A DNA stretch of 64,000 nucleotides from NCBI GenBank assembly GCA_021776915.1, contig JAIQZU010000084.1, positions 147,709-211,708 on the forward strand, in the 5' to 3' direction. Shown piece after piece: positions 35,354 through 43,758 of this stretch (position 1 is the stretch's first letter; each line of letters opens with the position of its first letter). The notes below the pieces were generated by a model, which was not told the origin of the DNA, searched no databases, and saw only the letters and a list, made by a program, of their open reading frames with translations. The translations under genes and the position numbers were made by a program. Origin of the DNA: Candidatus Scalindua sp. GTDB taxonomy: Bacteria > Planctomycetota > Brocadiia > Brocadiales > Scalinduaceae.

Positions 35354-35986
35354 TTATTCGATTCTTCCTTGATTGTACTTTTCCCAATAAGTTATTTTAT
35401 CAATATCAAATCTTGGCCTTGGGGCAGGATCCTCATCAGGAATGCCAACTGGCAAAAGTGCCATTACCTCAATGTGATCAGGAATATCAAGGATTTCTTT
35501 TACCTTATTATCTTTGTACCATCTTACCCAACAGGTGCCAAGGCCAATTTCCACTGCCTGCAAAACAATATGTTCTACTGCTATAGCTACATTTGCCGCT
35601 GCAGCAACCATAAGAGCGTCCTTTGTAACAGTATCCATGCCTTTCTTAAGGAATGGAACAAATACTTCCTTTGTTCCTTCCGGAAGTGCACCAGATTCAA
35701 TAAGCTCATCCACTCTTTCCGGAAATTCCTTGAATGCTTTTAAATCTGCACAGCAGGCAATTATTACTGGAGCACGTCCTATATGTCTTTGATTATGTGC
35801 CGCTCCCTGTAACTTCTTTTTAGTATCATCATCTTTAACTACTATAAACCTCCAAGGCTGCGTATTTGTCCCTGATGGCGCCAACCTGGCACTCTCAAGT
35901 AAAAGACTGATTTTCTCTTCAGGAATAGAATCCGGTTTAAATTTCCTTATACTCCTTCGTTTCTTTATTGCTTCACTTACATCCAT
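35354..35986 (-). CDS. Nitroreductase-family flavoprotein
   Basis: 210 residues. The FMN-binding KKRRSIRKFKPDSIPEE, LAPSGTNTQPWRFIVV and GLGTCWVRWY segments mark the nitroreductase family. These are NAD(P)H-dependent FMN enzymes reducing nitro compounds, quinones or similar acceptors in the cytoplasm. The length is normal. It stands alone between the polysaccharide regulator and a divergent aroDE gene, with no functional link visible. Confidence 0.87.
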   Translation of the reverse strand: MDVSEAIKKRRSIRKFKPDSIPEEKISLLLESARLAPSGTNTQPWRFIVVKDDDTKKKLQGAAHNQRHIGRAPVIIACCADLKAFKEFPERVDELIESGALPEGTKEVFVPFLKKGMDTVTKDALMVAAAANVAIAVEHIVLQAVEIGLGTCWVRWYKDNKVKEILDIPDHIEVMALLPVGIPDEDPAPRPRFDIDKITYWEKYNQGRIE

Positions 35987-36030
35987 TACATCTCCCCCAA
36001 CCCGGTCGAGCCAGAACCAAACAGGAATTA

Positions 36031-36172
36031 ATAAAATAAATTACAAAACTCAAATCACAAATTACAAACAAATATCAAATTACAATGTCCGAATGCCCAA
36101 AATCAGTTTTTTGGAATTTCAGATTTCTTGATTGGAATTTGTTTGTGATTTGGAATTTATTATTTGGTGCTT
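36031..36172. repeat. AT-rich inverted repeat, MITE-like (copy 1)
   Basis: The 339-base gap 35987-36325 contains two long imperfect inverted arms, roughly 36031-36085 and 36130-36172. Both are built from variants of AAATCACAAATTACAAAC and its complement. A similar arm composition recurs at 51271-51447. The structure would form a long AT-rich hairpin and has no coding content. It resembles small non-autonomous palindromic elements dispersed in some bacterial genomes. Confidence 0.5.
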
Positions 36173-36325
36173 AACAGGCAACCTGAAAAACTCTATCAAT
36201 AGATATTTTACCAAAAATGGTCAATAAACTTTCATTAAGCGCCTAAATGAAAATACATAAGATTGACTATTTTAAAGTATACAATATAATAATCAACTAA
36301 TTCTTACAAACGCCCTATTATAAAC

Positions 36326-37792
36326 ATGATTTGCATTCCAATTACGGCCAGAAGCACTGAAGATACTATTTCGGAAATGTCATCGGCTTCCAAATGTGCT
36401 GACATAATTGAACTACGTATTGATTACATTCCTGAATTACAAGATGCAGAAAGATGCATTGAAGAATCATTAAAGAGCAAGACTAAGCCAGTAATAGTCA
36501 CAAACAGGCCGGAAAGAGAAGGTGGCAAATTCAGTGGCAACGAACAGGATAGATTACGTCTGCTACAAAAGGCTATCGACCTGGGAGCAGATTACGTTGA
36601 CGTTGAATATGATTCGATTAAGCAGATTGTCAGACAAACGAACAGCAAAGTAATTATTTCTTATCATAATTTTAAAGAGACACCTCAAGGCTTAAGCAAA
36701 ATATATAACGATATTTGTCAACATAAACCTGACATTGTAAAGATCGTAACACACGCAAATGACATTACTGATAATATCAGGATATTTGATCTTTTAAATA
36801 CCGCAAACATACCCATTATATCTTTCTGCATGGGAGAATTGGGCCACATAAGCAGGATTCTTACAAGAAAGTTTGGGGGGTTACTGACATTCGCTTCTCT
36901 CGAAAGTGGTAAAGAATCGGCGCCCGGGCAACTAACCGTTGACGAACTTTACAAAACATATCACTTTAAGAATATAAACAAAGAAACAAAGCTTTATGGT
37001 ATTATTGGAAATCCGGTTTATCATAGTATGAGTCCAGCTATCCACAATGCCTCCTTTATGGAAAAAGGGCTGAATAACGTCTATGTCCCACTGAAAGTAT
37101 CGAACATAAGCACCTTCATTAAAGAATACAGGAAAATGGATTTCCAGGGTTTCAGTGTTACCATTCCACATAAAGAAAGTGTTTTACCGTTCCTGGATGA
37201 CATTGAGCACACAGCTAAGAAAATTGGCGCCATTAATACCATTGTAAGACAGGATGGAAAATTAACAGGTTACAACACCGACTGCATGGCAGCCATAACC
37301 GGTCTGGAATGCGGCATGCGCAAAAACGGAGACACATTAAATAATAAGAAAATATCCATTATAGGAGCAGGTGGTGCAGCACGGGCAATTGCCTTTGGAT
37401 TAAAAGAGAAAGGTTGCGACATAACAATTTATAATCGCACCATTGAGCGGGCAGAAAAACTGGCTAGTGACGTTAAATGTAGATTTGAAAGATTTGAAGA
37501 AATCAACAAACTTGATTCTGACATCCTCATAAATACTACACCTATCGGTATGTTTCCAAAGACTGATGAAACGCCTGTTCCAAAAAAAGTACTGAAGGAA
37601 GGTATGATAGTCTTTGATGCTGTATACAATCCGATTGATACAAGGCTTCTCCGTGAAGCAAGTGAGGTAGGATGCCATACGGTTAATGGGATCACTATGT
37701 TCATTAATCAGGCAGCAGAGCAATTCAGGCTCTGGACAAATATTGATCCACCGGTAGAATTAATGAGTAATGTAGTAAGGGAAATGTTATGA
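36326..37792 (+). CDS. aroDE: Bifunctional 3-dehydroquinate dehydratase / shikimate dehydrogenase
   Basis: 488 residues. Residues 1-215 are a type I dehydroquinate dehydratase (MICIPITA, IIELRIDYI, Schiff-base Lys in DIVKIVTHA, then LTFASLESGKESAPGQL). Residues about 220-488 are shikimate dehydrogenase (YGIIGNPVYHSMSPAIHN, VTIPHKE, GAINTIV, GYNTDC, IGAGGAARAI). The two domains catalyse successive steps of the shikimate pathway. This fusion order is known from plants, chlamydiae and some planctomycetes. The stop overlaps the aroK start (ATGA). Confidence 0.92.
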   Translation: MICIPITARSTEDTISEMSSASKCADIIELRIDYIPELQDAERCIEESLKSKTKPVIVTNRPEREGGKFSGNEQDRLRLLQKAIDLGADYVDVEYDSIKQIVRQTNSKVIISYHNFKETPQGLSKIYNDICQHKPDIVKIVTHANDITDNIRIFDLLNTANIPIISFCMGELGHISRILTRKFGGLLTFASLESGKESAPGQLTVDELYKTYHFKNINKETKLYGIIGNPVYHSMSPAIHNASFMEKGLNNVYVPLKVSNISTFIKEYRKMDFQGFSVTIPHKESVLPFLDDIEHTAKKIGAINTIVRQDGKLTGYNTDCMAAITGLECGMRKNGDTLNNKKISIIGAGGAARAIAFGLKEKGCDITIYNRTIERAEKLASDVKCRFERFEEINKLDSDILINTTPIGMFPKTDETPVPKKVLKEGMIVFDAVYNPIDTRLLREASEVGCHTVNGITMFINQAAEQFRLWTNIDPPVELMSNVVREML

Positions 37793-38313
37793 ACATAGTT
37801 TTAATCGGTTTTAGAGGAACTGGGAAAAGTACAGTTGGCAAACTCTTAGCGAATCGTTTAGAAAAGGATTTTATTGATTCAGACAAATACGTCGAAGATT
37901 CTACCGGAAAAACTATTAAGCATATATTCGAAGGAGATGGTGAGGAGGGCTTTCGTAAGATAGAAGCGGATGTTATTGCAAAATTAAGCAGGATGGACAA
38001 CAAGATAGTAGCAGTAGGAGGAGGAGCTATCCTCAGAGAAGACAACGTAAGAAATTTAAAGGATAACGGATTCCTCGTCCTCCTGGAAGCTACTCCGGAA
38101 ATAATCCATAACCGCATAACACAAGATGAAAAAACAACACAACAAAGACCTTCATTAACAGACAAAGAGCCCCTGGACGAAATCAAACATTTGTTAAAAC
38201 AGAGGGAGATACCTTACAAAGATGCGGCCGACTACACAATAAACACATCCTACGTTGCATGTAAAGATATTGTTAATGAAATAATTACAGCAATAAACAA
38301 ACAGTCAAAATAA
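37789..38313 (+). CDS. aroK: Shikimate kinase
   Basis: 174 residues. P-loop GFRGTGKSTVG (about residues 6-16), FIDSDKYVE, FRKIEADVI and VAVGGGAIL are diagnostic. It phosphorylates shikimate at the 3-position with ATP, the step after AroE. It overlaps the aroDE stop by four bases, so the two are translationally coupled. The length is typical. Confidence 0.92.
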   Translation: MNIVLIGFRGTGKSTVGKLLANRLEKDFIDSDKYVEDSTGKTIKHIFEGDGEEGFRKIEADVIAKLSRMDNKIVAVGGGAILREDNVRNLKDNGFLVLLEATPEIIHNRITQDEKTTQQRPSLTDKEPLDEIKHLLKQREIPYKDAADYTINTSYVACKDIVNEIITAINKQSK

Positions 38314-38403
38314 AGACAAAACCACAGATTACGCAGATTTCACTGATTGTATTCAAAAAAAATAGACCGCACATAAATTTATGTATAAGAATTTCAATGT
38401 TTT

Positions 38404-38453
38404 GGTAGGAGCCAACTCCCGTTGGCGATCGCCGTCAGGAGACAGCTCCTACC
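38404..38453. repeat. REP-like palindromic element
   Basis: The arms GGTAGGAGC (38404-38412) and GCTCCTACC (38445-38453) enclose an inner partial palindrome around GGCGATCGCC. It lies between aroK and a small secreted protein gene. Upstream, 38321-38349 carries an ACCACAGATTACGCAGATT-type sequence that also has the look of a dispersed repeat. It is too long a palindrome for an ordinary operator and has no T-run for a terminator. Confidence 0.65.
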
Positions 38454-38500
38454 GTGTCAAAAGTCGCCGAAGGCTTAATTTATTGAAGGAGGTTTTAAGG

Positions 38501-38854
38501 ATGAAGTACATTAAGACGCTATTATTAGTTTTTTCAATATTTTACTGTTCAACAACTTTCGCACAAAATAGAGATGTTTCTGTCAAGCTTAGACATGGCC
38601 TTCCAAATGTGTTAAAAGTAACAAACGTAAGAGTGTATTCAGACAGTTCTACATCAGCAAAAATAAGCATTTGGATAGCTGTTAAGAAGGGAAAAGTAGT
38701 AAGCGTAAGCCGAGGAAAGGGAGACTGGATAATTACAATAAGGACACGCGGTCAGGTTTCAACCTATGTTGTTTCAGAAAAATCCTTCAAGATCGTCGGT
38801 GAAGAATCCAAGGCTGTACAAATAAGAGCCTTACATTTCACAGAAGGTGGTTGA
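38501..38854 (+). CDS. Small secreted protein, SH3-like
   Basis: 117 residues from ATG at 38501, preceded by AGGAGGT at 38487-38493. A longer in-frame start at 38381 would translate through the REP-like palindrome and is rejected. Residues 1-21 are a Sec signal peptide (TLLLVFSIFYCSTTFA, cleavage before QN). The mature part has KVTNVRVYSDSST and GDWIITIRTRG, which suggests a small beta-barrel of SH3 type, but this is weak. It may bind the cell wall or other envelope partners. Function unknown. Confidence 0.7.
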   Translation: MKYIKTLLLVFSIFYCSTTFAQNRDVSVKLRHGLPNVLKVTNVRVYSDSSTSAKISIWIAVKKGKVVSVSRGKGDWIITIRTRGQVSTYVVSEKSFKIVGEESKAVQIRALHFTEGG

Positions 38855-38977
38855 TACCTCACATAACGAGTGGAAAAGCTACAAAGAATGGTCATTTTAG
38901 AGCATTCACCAAAAAATAGATAAAAAGTTGGTAAATAGTTCGCCTTTGGGGCAGGACGAAAATATAATTGGGAATTT

Positions 38978-40840
38978 ATGATGAAGCTAGTAATTTTATC
39001 TAACTATGATCAATATAAAAAATTAGTTGAATATTGTCCAAACATTGAAGACATTCAGGTAGTTTGCGACAGTTTGTCATTTCAACATTTTCTGAAAAAG
39101 AAGAAGATTAATTTTTTGCTTCTAGAGGAGGGAATCTTAAAAGAAGATTGGAACAAGATAAATATCTGGGGTTGTGATAAAGCATTGAATTGGGGTGATT
39201 TTCTGAAGGAGCAATTGCTCTTTCAAGACATTGAACTCAATAATGCAATATACGTATTTTTTTCCTGTTTCCTGATTGAGTTCTTAAAAAACTATCTTTA
39301 TGTAAGATATATTTGTGAAAAATATAACCCGAAAGAGCTGATTGTTTTTGAGGGCTATAATTCAAAGTCATTCCCTGTCTCTAACGGTAACATTATTTTG
39401 AATACAATTTTACTAAAAATGAAAGATAAATATGAATATGATTTGCACGTCCTAGAGATTAAGAATAAAAAAAACAGGGACGAACAACAATCTATAAAGA
39501 ATAGAATCCGAAAACAACTTCAAAAATATTATTCATCTTTTCAAAACATAGAATGGTCAAGGGAGGCCTTCCTGGCCTGTGGATCATTAAGACATTTAGG
39601 GCTCGTATTGGAAGAAATAAAAAAAAGAGATTGTCACGTTTTTGTGTATGATTTCGAATTTCATTTAGAACAATATAAATTTTGCAGGAAGAATAAATTT
39701 AATTATATTCTTCCTGATTATTTTCTTTCTCAAGCTCCAAAAGACTCAGGTTTTGCTGAATATCAAGAAGATTTCATGAAATTGCTTGATACATTTGAGC
39801 ACGAGTCCTGGTTTGAGTATTATGGTGAAAATCTGAGTGTGATGATATGCGAGGCAATAAGAGATTCATATGAAAATTACATTAGTACAATTACATCCGA
39901 TACCGCAATTTATAAACAGATTCTGAATATATTAAAGATAAAGGCCTTAATAGTTGATGAAGATTGGGGTGTAAAACGCGGTTTCATGACTGCTTTCTTC
40001 AAGTCCAGAGGTATCAAGACATTTTGTATTTCGCATGGATACGGAGCTCAAAGGTTTTCTGTTGATATAGAGAAGAGAAACTTTTCCTTATCTGAAACCC
40101 TGGTTAATTCAAAATTTGAGAGATCATTATACGGTGCCAGAGGATGGGATGAAAAACATATACATGTTACAGGAATCCCAAAACATGATAATCTTGTCGA
40201 AAAGATTAAGAAAGGAAAAAAGAAGGGTAATAGGCCTGTCTTTTTCTTCTGTGGAACATCTTTACATGAATATGAACTTTCTCAAGCCTCGTATATTGGA
40301 TTAACTCAGTTTGAAAGGGGCATTTACATGAAAGAGCATCTGAGGCAGGTTATAAAGGCTATCAGTGAATATGATGTAAAACTCATGGTTCGTCCCCATC
40401 CTTCTGATATAGCAAGGTACATGGACGAAAAGCGGCTTTGGAAAGAAGAAATAAATCGTGCTGATAAAGGCAAAAGTGATATTGTCTTTTGTGATGAAAA
40501 GTATGATTTCTACGATATATTAAGTAATTGTGATGCAATGGTTATTGGTTATTGGACGCCAGCTATAGTTGAAGCATTAATTTCTGATGTTCCAACTTTG
40601 GTATTAAACTTTTCTGAACTCAAAGATGGGTTTCCTTTTGCTGAAGAAGGTTTATGTGAGGTTACCAGAGATATAACAGGACTTAGGGATTTTGTGAAAC
40701 GTATATGCGATAATTATCCTGACAATATGGTTTTTGGTAACAGGAATATAAGCCCGGAGCAAAAGTATTTTTATCTGGGGAGAAAGGATACAAAGAATAC
40801 CTTAAGAGCAGTGGATAAGATATTTGAAATAATGTCTTAG
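38978..40840 (+). CDS. GT-B-like transferase of the phosphoramidate locus, unknown specificity
   Basis: 620 residues, no membrane helix. The C-terminal half looks like the GT-B fold shared by CDP-glycerol glycerophosphotransferases and KDO-type transferases: ISHGYGAQRF near 350, VTGIPKHDN near 395, MVRPHPSD near 470, then CDAMVIGYWTPAIVEALISDVP. The N-terminal half is not recognised. It opens the plus-strand cluster that encodes the phosphoramidate-type enzymes, so it could transfer a sugar or a CDP-activated headgroup. The call rests on motif pattern only. The start is ATG at 38978; ATG at 38981 is equally possible. Confidence 0.6.
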   Translation: MMKLVILSNYDQYKKLVEYCPNIEDIQVVCDSLSFQHFLKKKKINFLLLEEGILKEDWNKINIWGCDKALNWGDFLKEQLLFQDIELNNAIYVFFSCFLIEFLKNYLYVRYICEKYNPKELIVFEGYNSKSFPVSNGNIILNTILLKMKDKYEYDLHVLEIKNKKNRDEQQSIKNRIRKQLQKYYSSFQNIEWSREAFLACGSLRHLGLVLEEIKKRDCHVFVYDFEFHLEQYKFCRKNKFNYILPDYFLSQAPKDSGFAEYQEDFMKLLDTFEHESWFEYYGENLSVMICEAIRDSYENYISTITSDTAIYKQILNILKIKALIVDEDWGVKRGFMTAFFKSRGIKTFCISHGYGAQRFSVDIEKRNFSLSETLVNSKFERSLYGARGWDEKHIHVTGIPKHDNLVEKIKKGKKKGNRPVFFFCGTSLHEYELSQASYIGLTQFERGIYMKEHLRQVIKAISEYDVKLMVRPHPSDIARYMDEKRLWKEEINRADKGKSDIVFCDEKYDFYDILSNCDAMVIGYWTPAIVEALISDVPTLVLNFSELKDGFPFAEEGLCEVTRDITGLRDFVKRICDNYPDNMVFGNRNISPEQKYFYLGRKDTKNTLRAVDKIFEIMS

Positions 40841-41083
40841 AATCCGAAAATAAAAACCATGATTTCTATTGTGTTACGATTAAATTTGCTAACGGAGAAT
40901 TTGTTGTGCAATATTTTAATTGTTCGATTGATAAGTTAAATAATCAATTAAAGACAGGCAAATTTAATAGAGAGTCAAAACAGAGAAATATTATAACTCA
41001 AAGGCTCCATCAATTACTGAAGAAGAAATATTGCCGTGTATAAAGGATATTTTATTAAGTTAAATCTTACAAATACGTAAAAA
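40841..41083 (+). other. Possible gene remnant without a start codon
   Basis: The frame from about 40833 to 41042 is open for about 69 codons and reads like protein (FYCVTIKFANGEFVVQYF, then KLNNQLKTGKF and RLHQLLKKKYC, ending at TAA). It has no ATG, GTG or TTG at a sensible position and begins inside the end of the previous gene. It may be a decayed 3' gene fragment. No similarity is recognised. Confidence 0.25.
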
Positions 41084-41905
41084 ATGAGAATTACTTATCG
41101 ACGGGAAAATAATAAGGAATACTGGGCTAAACGCTGGGATAACATTCCATCCGATTATTCTATGGAAAATCCAAATGTTTATCCTCTCAAATTTGCTCAG
41201 CTTACAGTTCAATCTAAAGAAGGAAAGATTCTGGAAGCCGGATGTGGAGCAGGACGTATACTTCGTTATTATGCAAACAAGGGGTATAATATTGTTGGAA
41301 TAGACTTTATTGGAAATACTGTTAAAAAACTGAAGAAAACAGACCAGACATTAAAGGTAGAAGCCGGAGATATAACTGATTTAACATACAATGACAAATC
41401 TTTTAAGTATGTATTGGCATTTGGATTGTATCATAATCTACATCATGATTTAGACAAGGCTATAAAAGAAACATATCGTGTTTTAGAAACAGGCGGAAAA
41501 GTTTGTGCATCCTTTCGGGCAGACAACCTCCAAACATCACTAACGGACTGGCTAATTGAACACAGAGCGCGCAAAGACGGGATAAACACTCATCCGGAAG
41601 AATTTCATAAAAGAAACCTTACACAATCTGAATTTGTCAGTTTATTTAAAGACGCAGGGTTTGAAGTAGAAGCGGTGTATCCTGTTGAAAATATGCCTAT
41701 TTTCTATAAATTCTCTTTCTTCAGGTCTAGAAAGCACAAAATTTTTAATGAACAGATAGGAAGAAAAGACGGCTATGAACTATCAACTTTAGGCAGTTTT
41801 ATCCAAAGAAATCTTATGAGATTTTTTCCAAGACAATTTTGCAATATCTTTGTCTTGATTGCACGTAAACCTGACACAATAAAACATGCAGCAAAGAAAT
41901 TCTGA
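41084..41905 (+). CDS. SAM-dependent methyltransferase of the phosphoramidate locus
   Basis: 273 residues. The class I methyltransferase core shows ILEAGCGAGRILRYY, VGIDFIG, VLAFGLYHNLHHDLDKA and TYRVLETGGKV. It lies 61 bases before the CDP-amidate-kinase-like gene. In the Campylobacter O-methyl phosphoramidate locus, two methyltransferases (Cj1419, Cj1420) accompany the core enzymes, so this one is a candidate to methylate the phosphoramidate group. That role is inferred from position only; sugar methylation is an alternative. Confidence 0.78.
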   Translation: MRITYRRENNKEYWAKRWDNIPSDYSMENPNVYPLKFAQLTVQSKEGKILEAGCGAGRILRYYANKGYNIVGIDFIGNTVKKLKKTDQTLKVEAGDITDLTYNDKSFKYVLAFGLYHNLHHDLDKAIKETYRVLETGGKVCASFRADNLQTSLTDWLIEHRARKDGINTHPEEFHKRNLTQSEFVSLFKDAGFEVEAVYPVENMPIFYKFSFFRSRKHKIFNEQIGRKDGYELSTLGSFIQRNLMRFFPRQFCNIFVLIARKPDTIKHAAKKF

Positions 41906-41966
41906 ACAGAGAGATACAAAATTTACAACAATTTTTAACTAAAGAAGAGGGGTAGGAGTTTAAATT

Positions 41967-42485
41967 ATGGTTTTATGGATTATAGGGATGTCTGGTTCAG
42001 GAAAAACTACTTTGGGCAAACATATATACAACAAACTTAAACCAGAGTGTAATAATCTGCTGTTTATGGACGGAGATATACTGAGGGAAATCATGGGTAA
42101 TGATCTAGGCCATACGCTAGAAGACAGGAAAAAGAATGCTGACCGTATCAACAGGCTTTGCAAATATCTTGATTCTAACGGAATAAATGTAATCTTTGCC
42201 TTACTATCCCTGTTTCATGATGCCCAAAAATGGATGAGGGATAATATAGATAATTATTACGAAGTTTATATCAATGCAGATCATAACAGTTTAATAATGA
42301 GAGACGCTAAAGGAATTTATAAAAAGGCGATGAACAGTGAAATAAATAATGTTGTAGGAGTAGATATTCCGTTTACACCTCCTCCGAACCCGGATATTAC
42401 AGTAAGAAATAATAATGGGCTAGAAGATTTATATAAGGAAGGTGATAAAATAATAGAATCTATCAGGCCGTTGTTAGGACAATAA
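41967..42485 (+). CDS. APS-kinase-like cytidine diphosphoramidate kinase candidate
   Basis: 172 residues, CysC fold. P-loop GMSGSGKTT (residues 7-15), MDGDILRE (D35-G-D37) and MRDAKGIYKKAM followed by VVGVDIPFTPPPNPD match the APS kinase family. No sulfate-activation genes are nearby. In C. jejuni the homologous Cj1415 phosphorylates the 3'-hydroxyl of cytidine diphosphoramidate, and the genes for the three preceding enzymes of that pathway lie just downstream here. A TAGGAG ribosome binding site precedes the ATG. True APS kinase activity is the alternative. Confidence 0.75.
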   Translation: MVLWIIGMSGSGKTTLGKHIYNKLKPECNNLLFMDGDILREIMGNDLGHTLEDRKKNADRINRLCKYLDSNGINVIFALLSLFHDAQKWMRDNIDNYYEVYINADHNSLIMRDAKGIYKKAMNSEINNVVGVDIPFTPPPNPDITVRNNNGLEDLYKEGDKIIESIRPLLGQ

Positions 42486-42486
42486 T

Positions 42487-43746
42487 ATGTATTTACTTAT
42501 TGAGATTGCAACTGTAATAATCATTCTGGAGTTGTTAATAATGTTTATTGTAAAGAACCTGAGAACACAGTTTCAGTGGCTTATTACAGCGGAAGATGAA
42601 CTGCCTGAGCTGGACCCGGATGGATTAAAAAAATTCATAAAACACGGATACGATCCTGAATTAGGATGGGTCAGGAAACCTGACACCCAACATCCGGAAA
42701 AAGGCAAGCACGGAGAAACGAGCTACCATATTGATAAAATCGGATCGAGGTGCAGTCCAGGGCACGAGCACCTTGAACCTCAGATATCCTGTTTTGGGGA
42801 TTCTTTTAGTTTTTGCAGACAGGTAAACGATAACGAAACATGGCAGTGGTATCTATCTGAAATATCCGGAGTTGGTGTATTAAACTTTGCAGTTGGCAAC
42901 TACGGCATTGATCAGGGATACCTTCGCATGGCAAGAGAAATAGACAAGGTAAAAACAGATATCGTCATCTTAGGAGTTGTGCCATCAACTATAGTGCGAA
43001 TATTATGTGTTTGGAAACATTATAATGAATTTGGAAATACATTTGGTTTTAAACCCAGGTTCGACATAAAAGATGGGAAACTGATCTTAATAAAAAATAT
43101 TATAGATAAAGAAAGTAAATTTAATGAATATGAGAACTATCTTGGCGACATCCAGGACAATGATTATTTTTATTTAACAAAATTTCGTGATGAAATGATC
43201 AGGTTTCCTTGCCTTTTTCACACCTTAAAGAAACCATCCAGAAATTTACCGTTGATAGGCATTTTACTTTTCTCCAAACTGTTTGACAAAGACGGTGTTA
43301 TGAATGAACGAATAAGGAATTACTGTCTTATGAAAATAATGAATATTAATAAAACTTTAAGATATAGATTATTTCAAGACAAATACGCAAAAGATATATT
43401 TCTGGGGATCATAGACAAATTTGTAGAACTCTCAAAGATGAAGAATTTCAAACCGGTATTCCTGTTTACACCCCAAAAAGATGACATTTTACTTATCAAG
43501 CAGAAAGGGAATTACTACAACCATCTTATCGAAAAAATAAAGGAAAAAGTATTTACCATTGATATAACTGAACAGTTATTGTCAGCCAAAAATCTTGATC
43601 GACTATATTCTGATGACAATGTTTATGGTGGGCATTACAGTAAAGAGGGTAATAAGCTGGTAGCGAATTTTATATACAACGCCTTCAGAGAAAACCAGTA
43701 TTTAAACCGGAAAATTGAAGAAGGGGCAAATCTCAATAAAATATAG
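42487..43746 (+). CDS. Membrane-anchored SGNH/GDSL-family protein
   Basis: 419 residues. An N-terminal hydrophobic helix (about residues 3-22) is followed by an SGNH domain: block I CFGDSFSF (D105-S106), block III-like VGNYGIDQGY, and a C-terminal D377-N-V-Y-G-G-H383 catalytic-type motif. Such proteins are esterases or acyltransferases of surface glycans. It begins one base after the kinase stop and lies between two steps of the phosphoramidate pathway. It therefore probably belongs to the pathway, perhaps in transfer or acylation at the membrane. The Campylobacter locus has no recognised counterpart. Confidence 0.75.
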   Translation: MYLLIEIATVIIILELLIMFIVKNLRTQFQWLITAEDELPELDPDGLKKFIKHGYDPELGWVRKPDTQHPEKGKHGETSYHIDKIGSRCSPGHEHLEPQISCFGDSFSFCRQVNDNETWQWYLSEISGVGVLNFAVGNYGIDQGYLRMAREIDKVKTDIVILGVVPSTIVRILCVWKHYNEFGNTFGFKPRFDIKDGKLILIKNIIDKESKFNEYENYLGDIQDNDYFYLTKFRDEMIRFPCLFHTLKKPSRNLPLIGILLFSKLFDKDGVMNERIRNYCLMKIMNINKTLRYRLFQDKYAKDIFLGIIDKFVELSKMKNFKPVFLFTPQKDDILLIKQKGNYYNHLIEKIKEKVFTIDITEQLLSAKNLDRLYSDDNVYGGHYSKEGNKLVANFIYNAFRENQYLNRKIEEGANLNKI

Positions 43747-43758
43747 AAAGCAATTATC

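Noticed and set aside
38381..38500. Upstream extension of the small secreted protein
   Set aside because: It translates through a REP-like palindrome; a strong ribosome binding site and signal peptide support the ATG at 38501.
41967..42485. Sulfate assimilation APS kinase
   Set aside because: No ATP sulfurylase or PAPS reductase is nearby; the neighbours match the phosphoramidate pathway.
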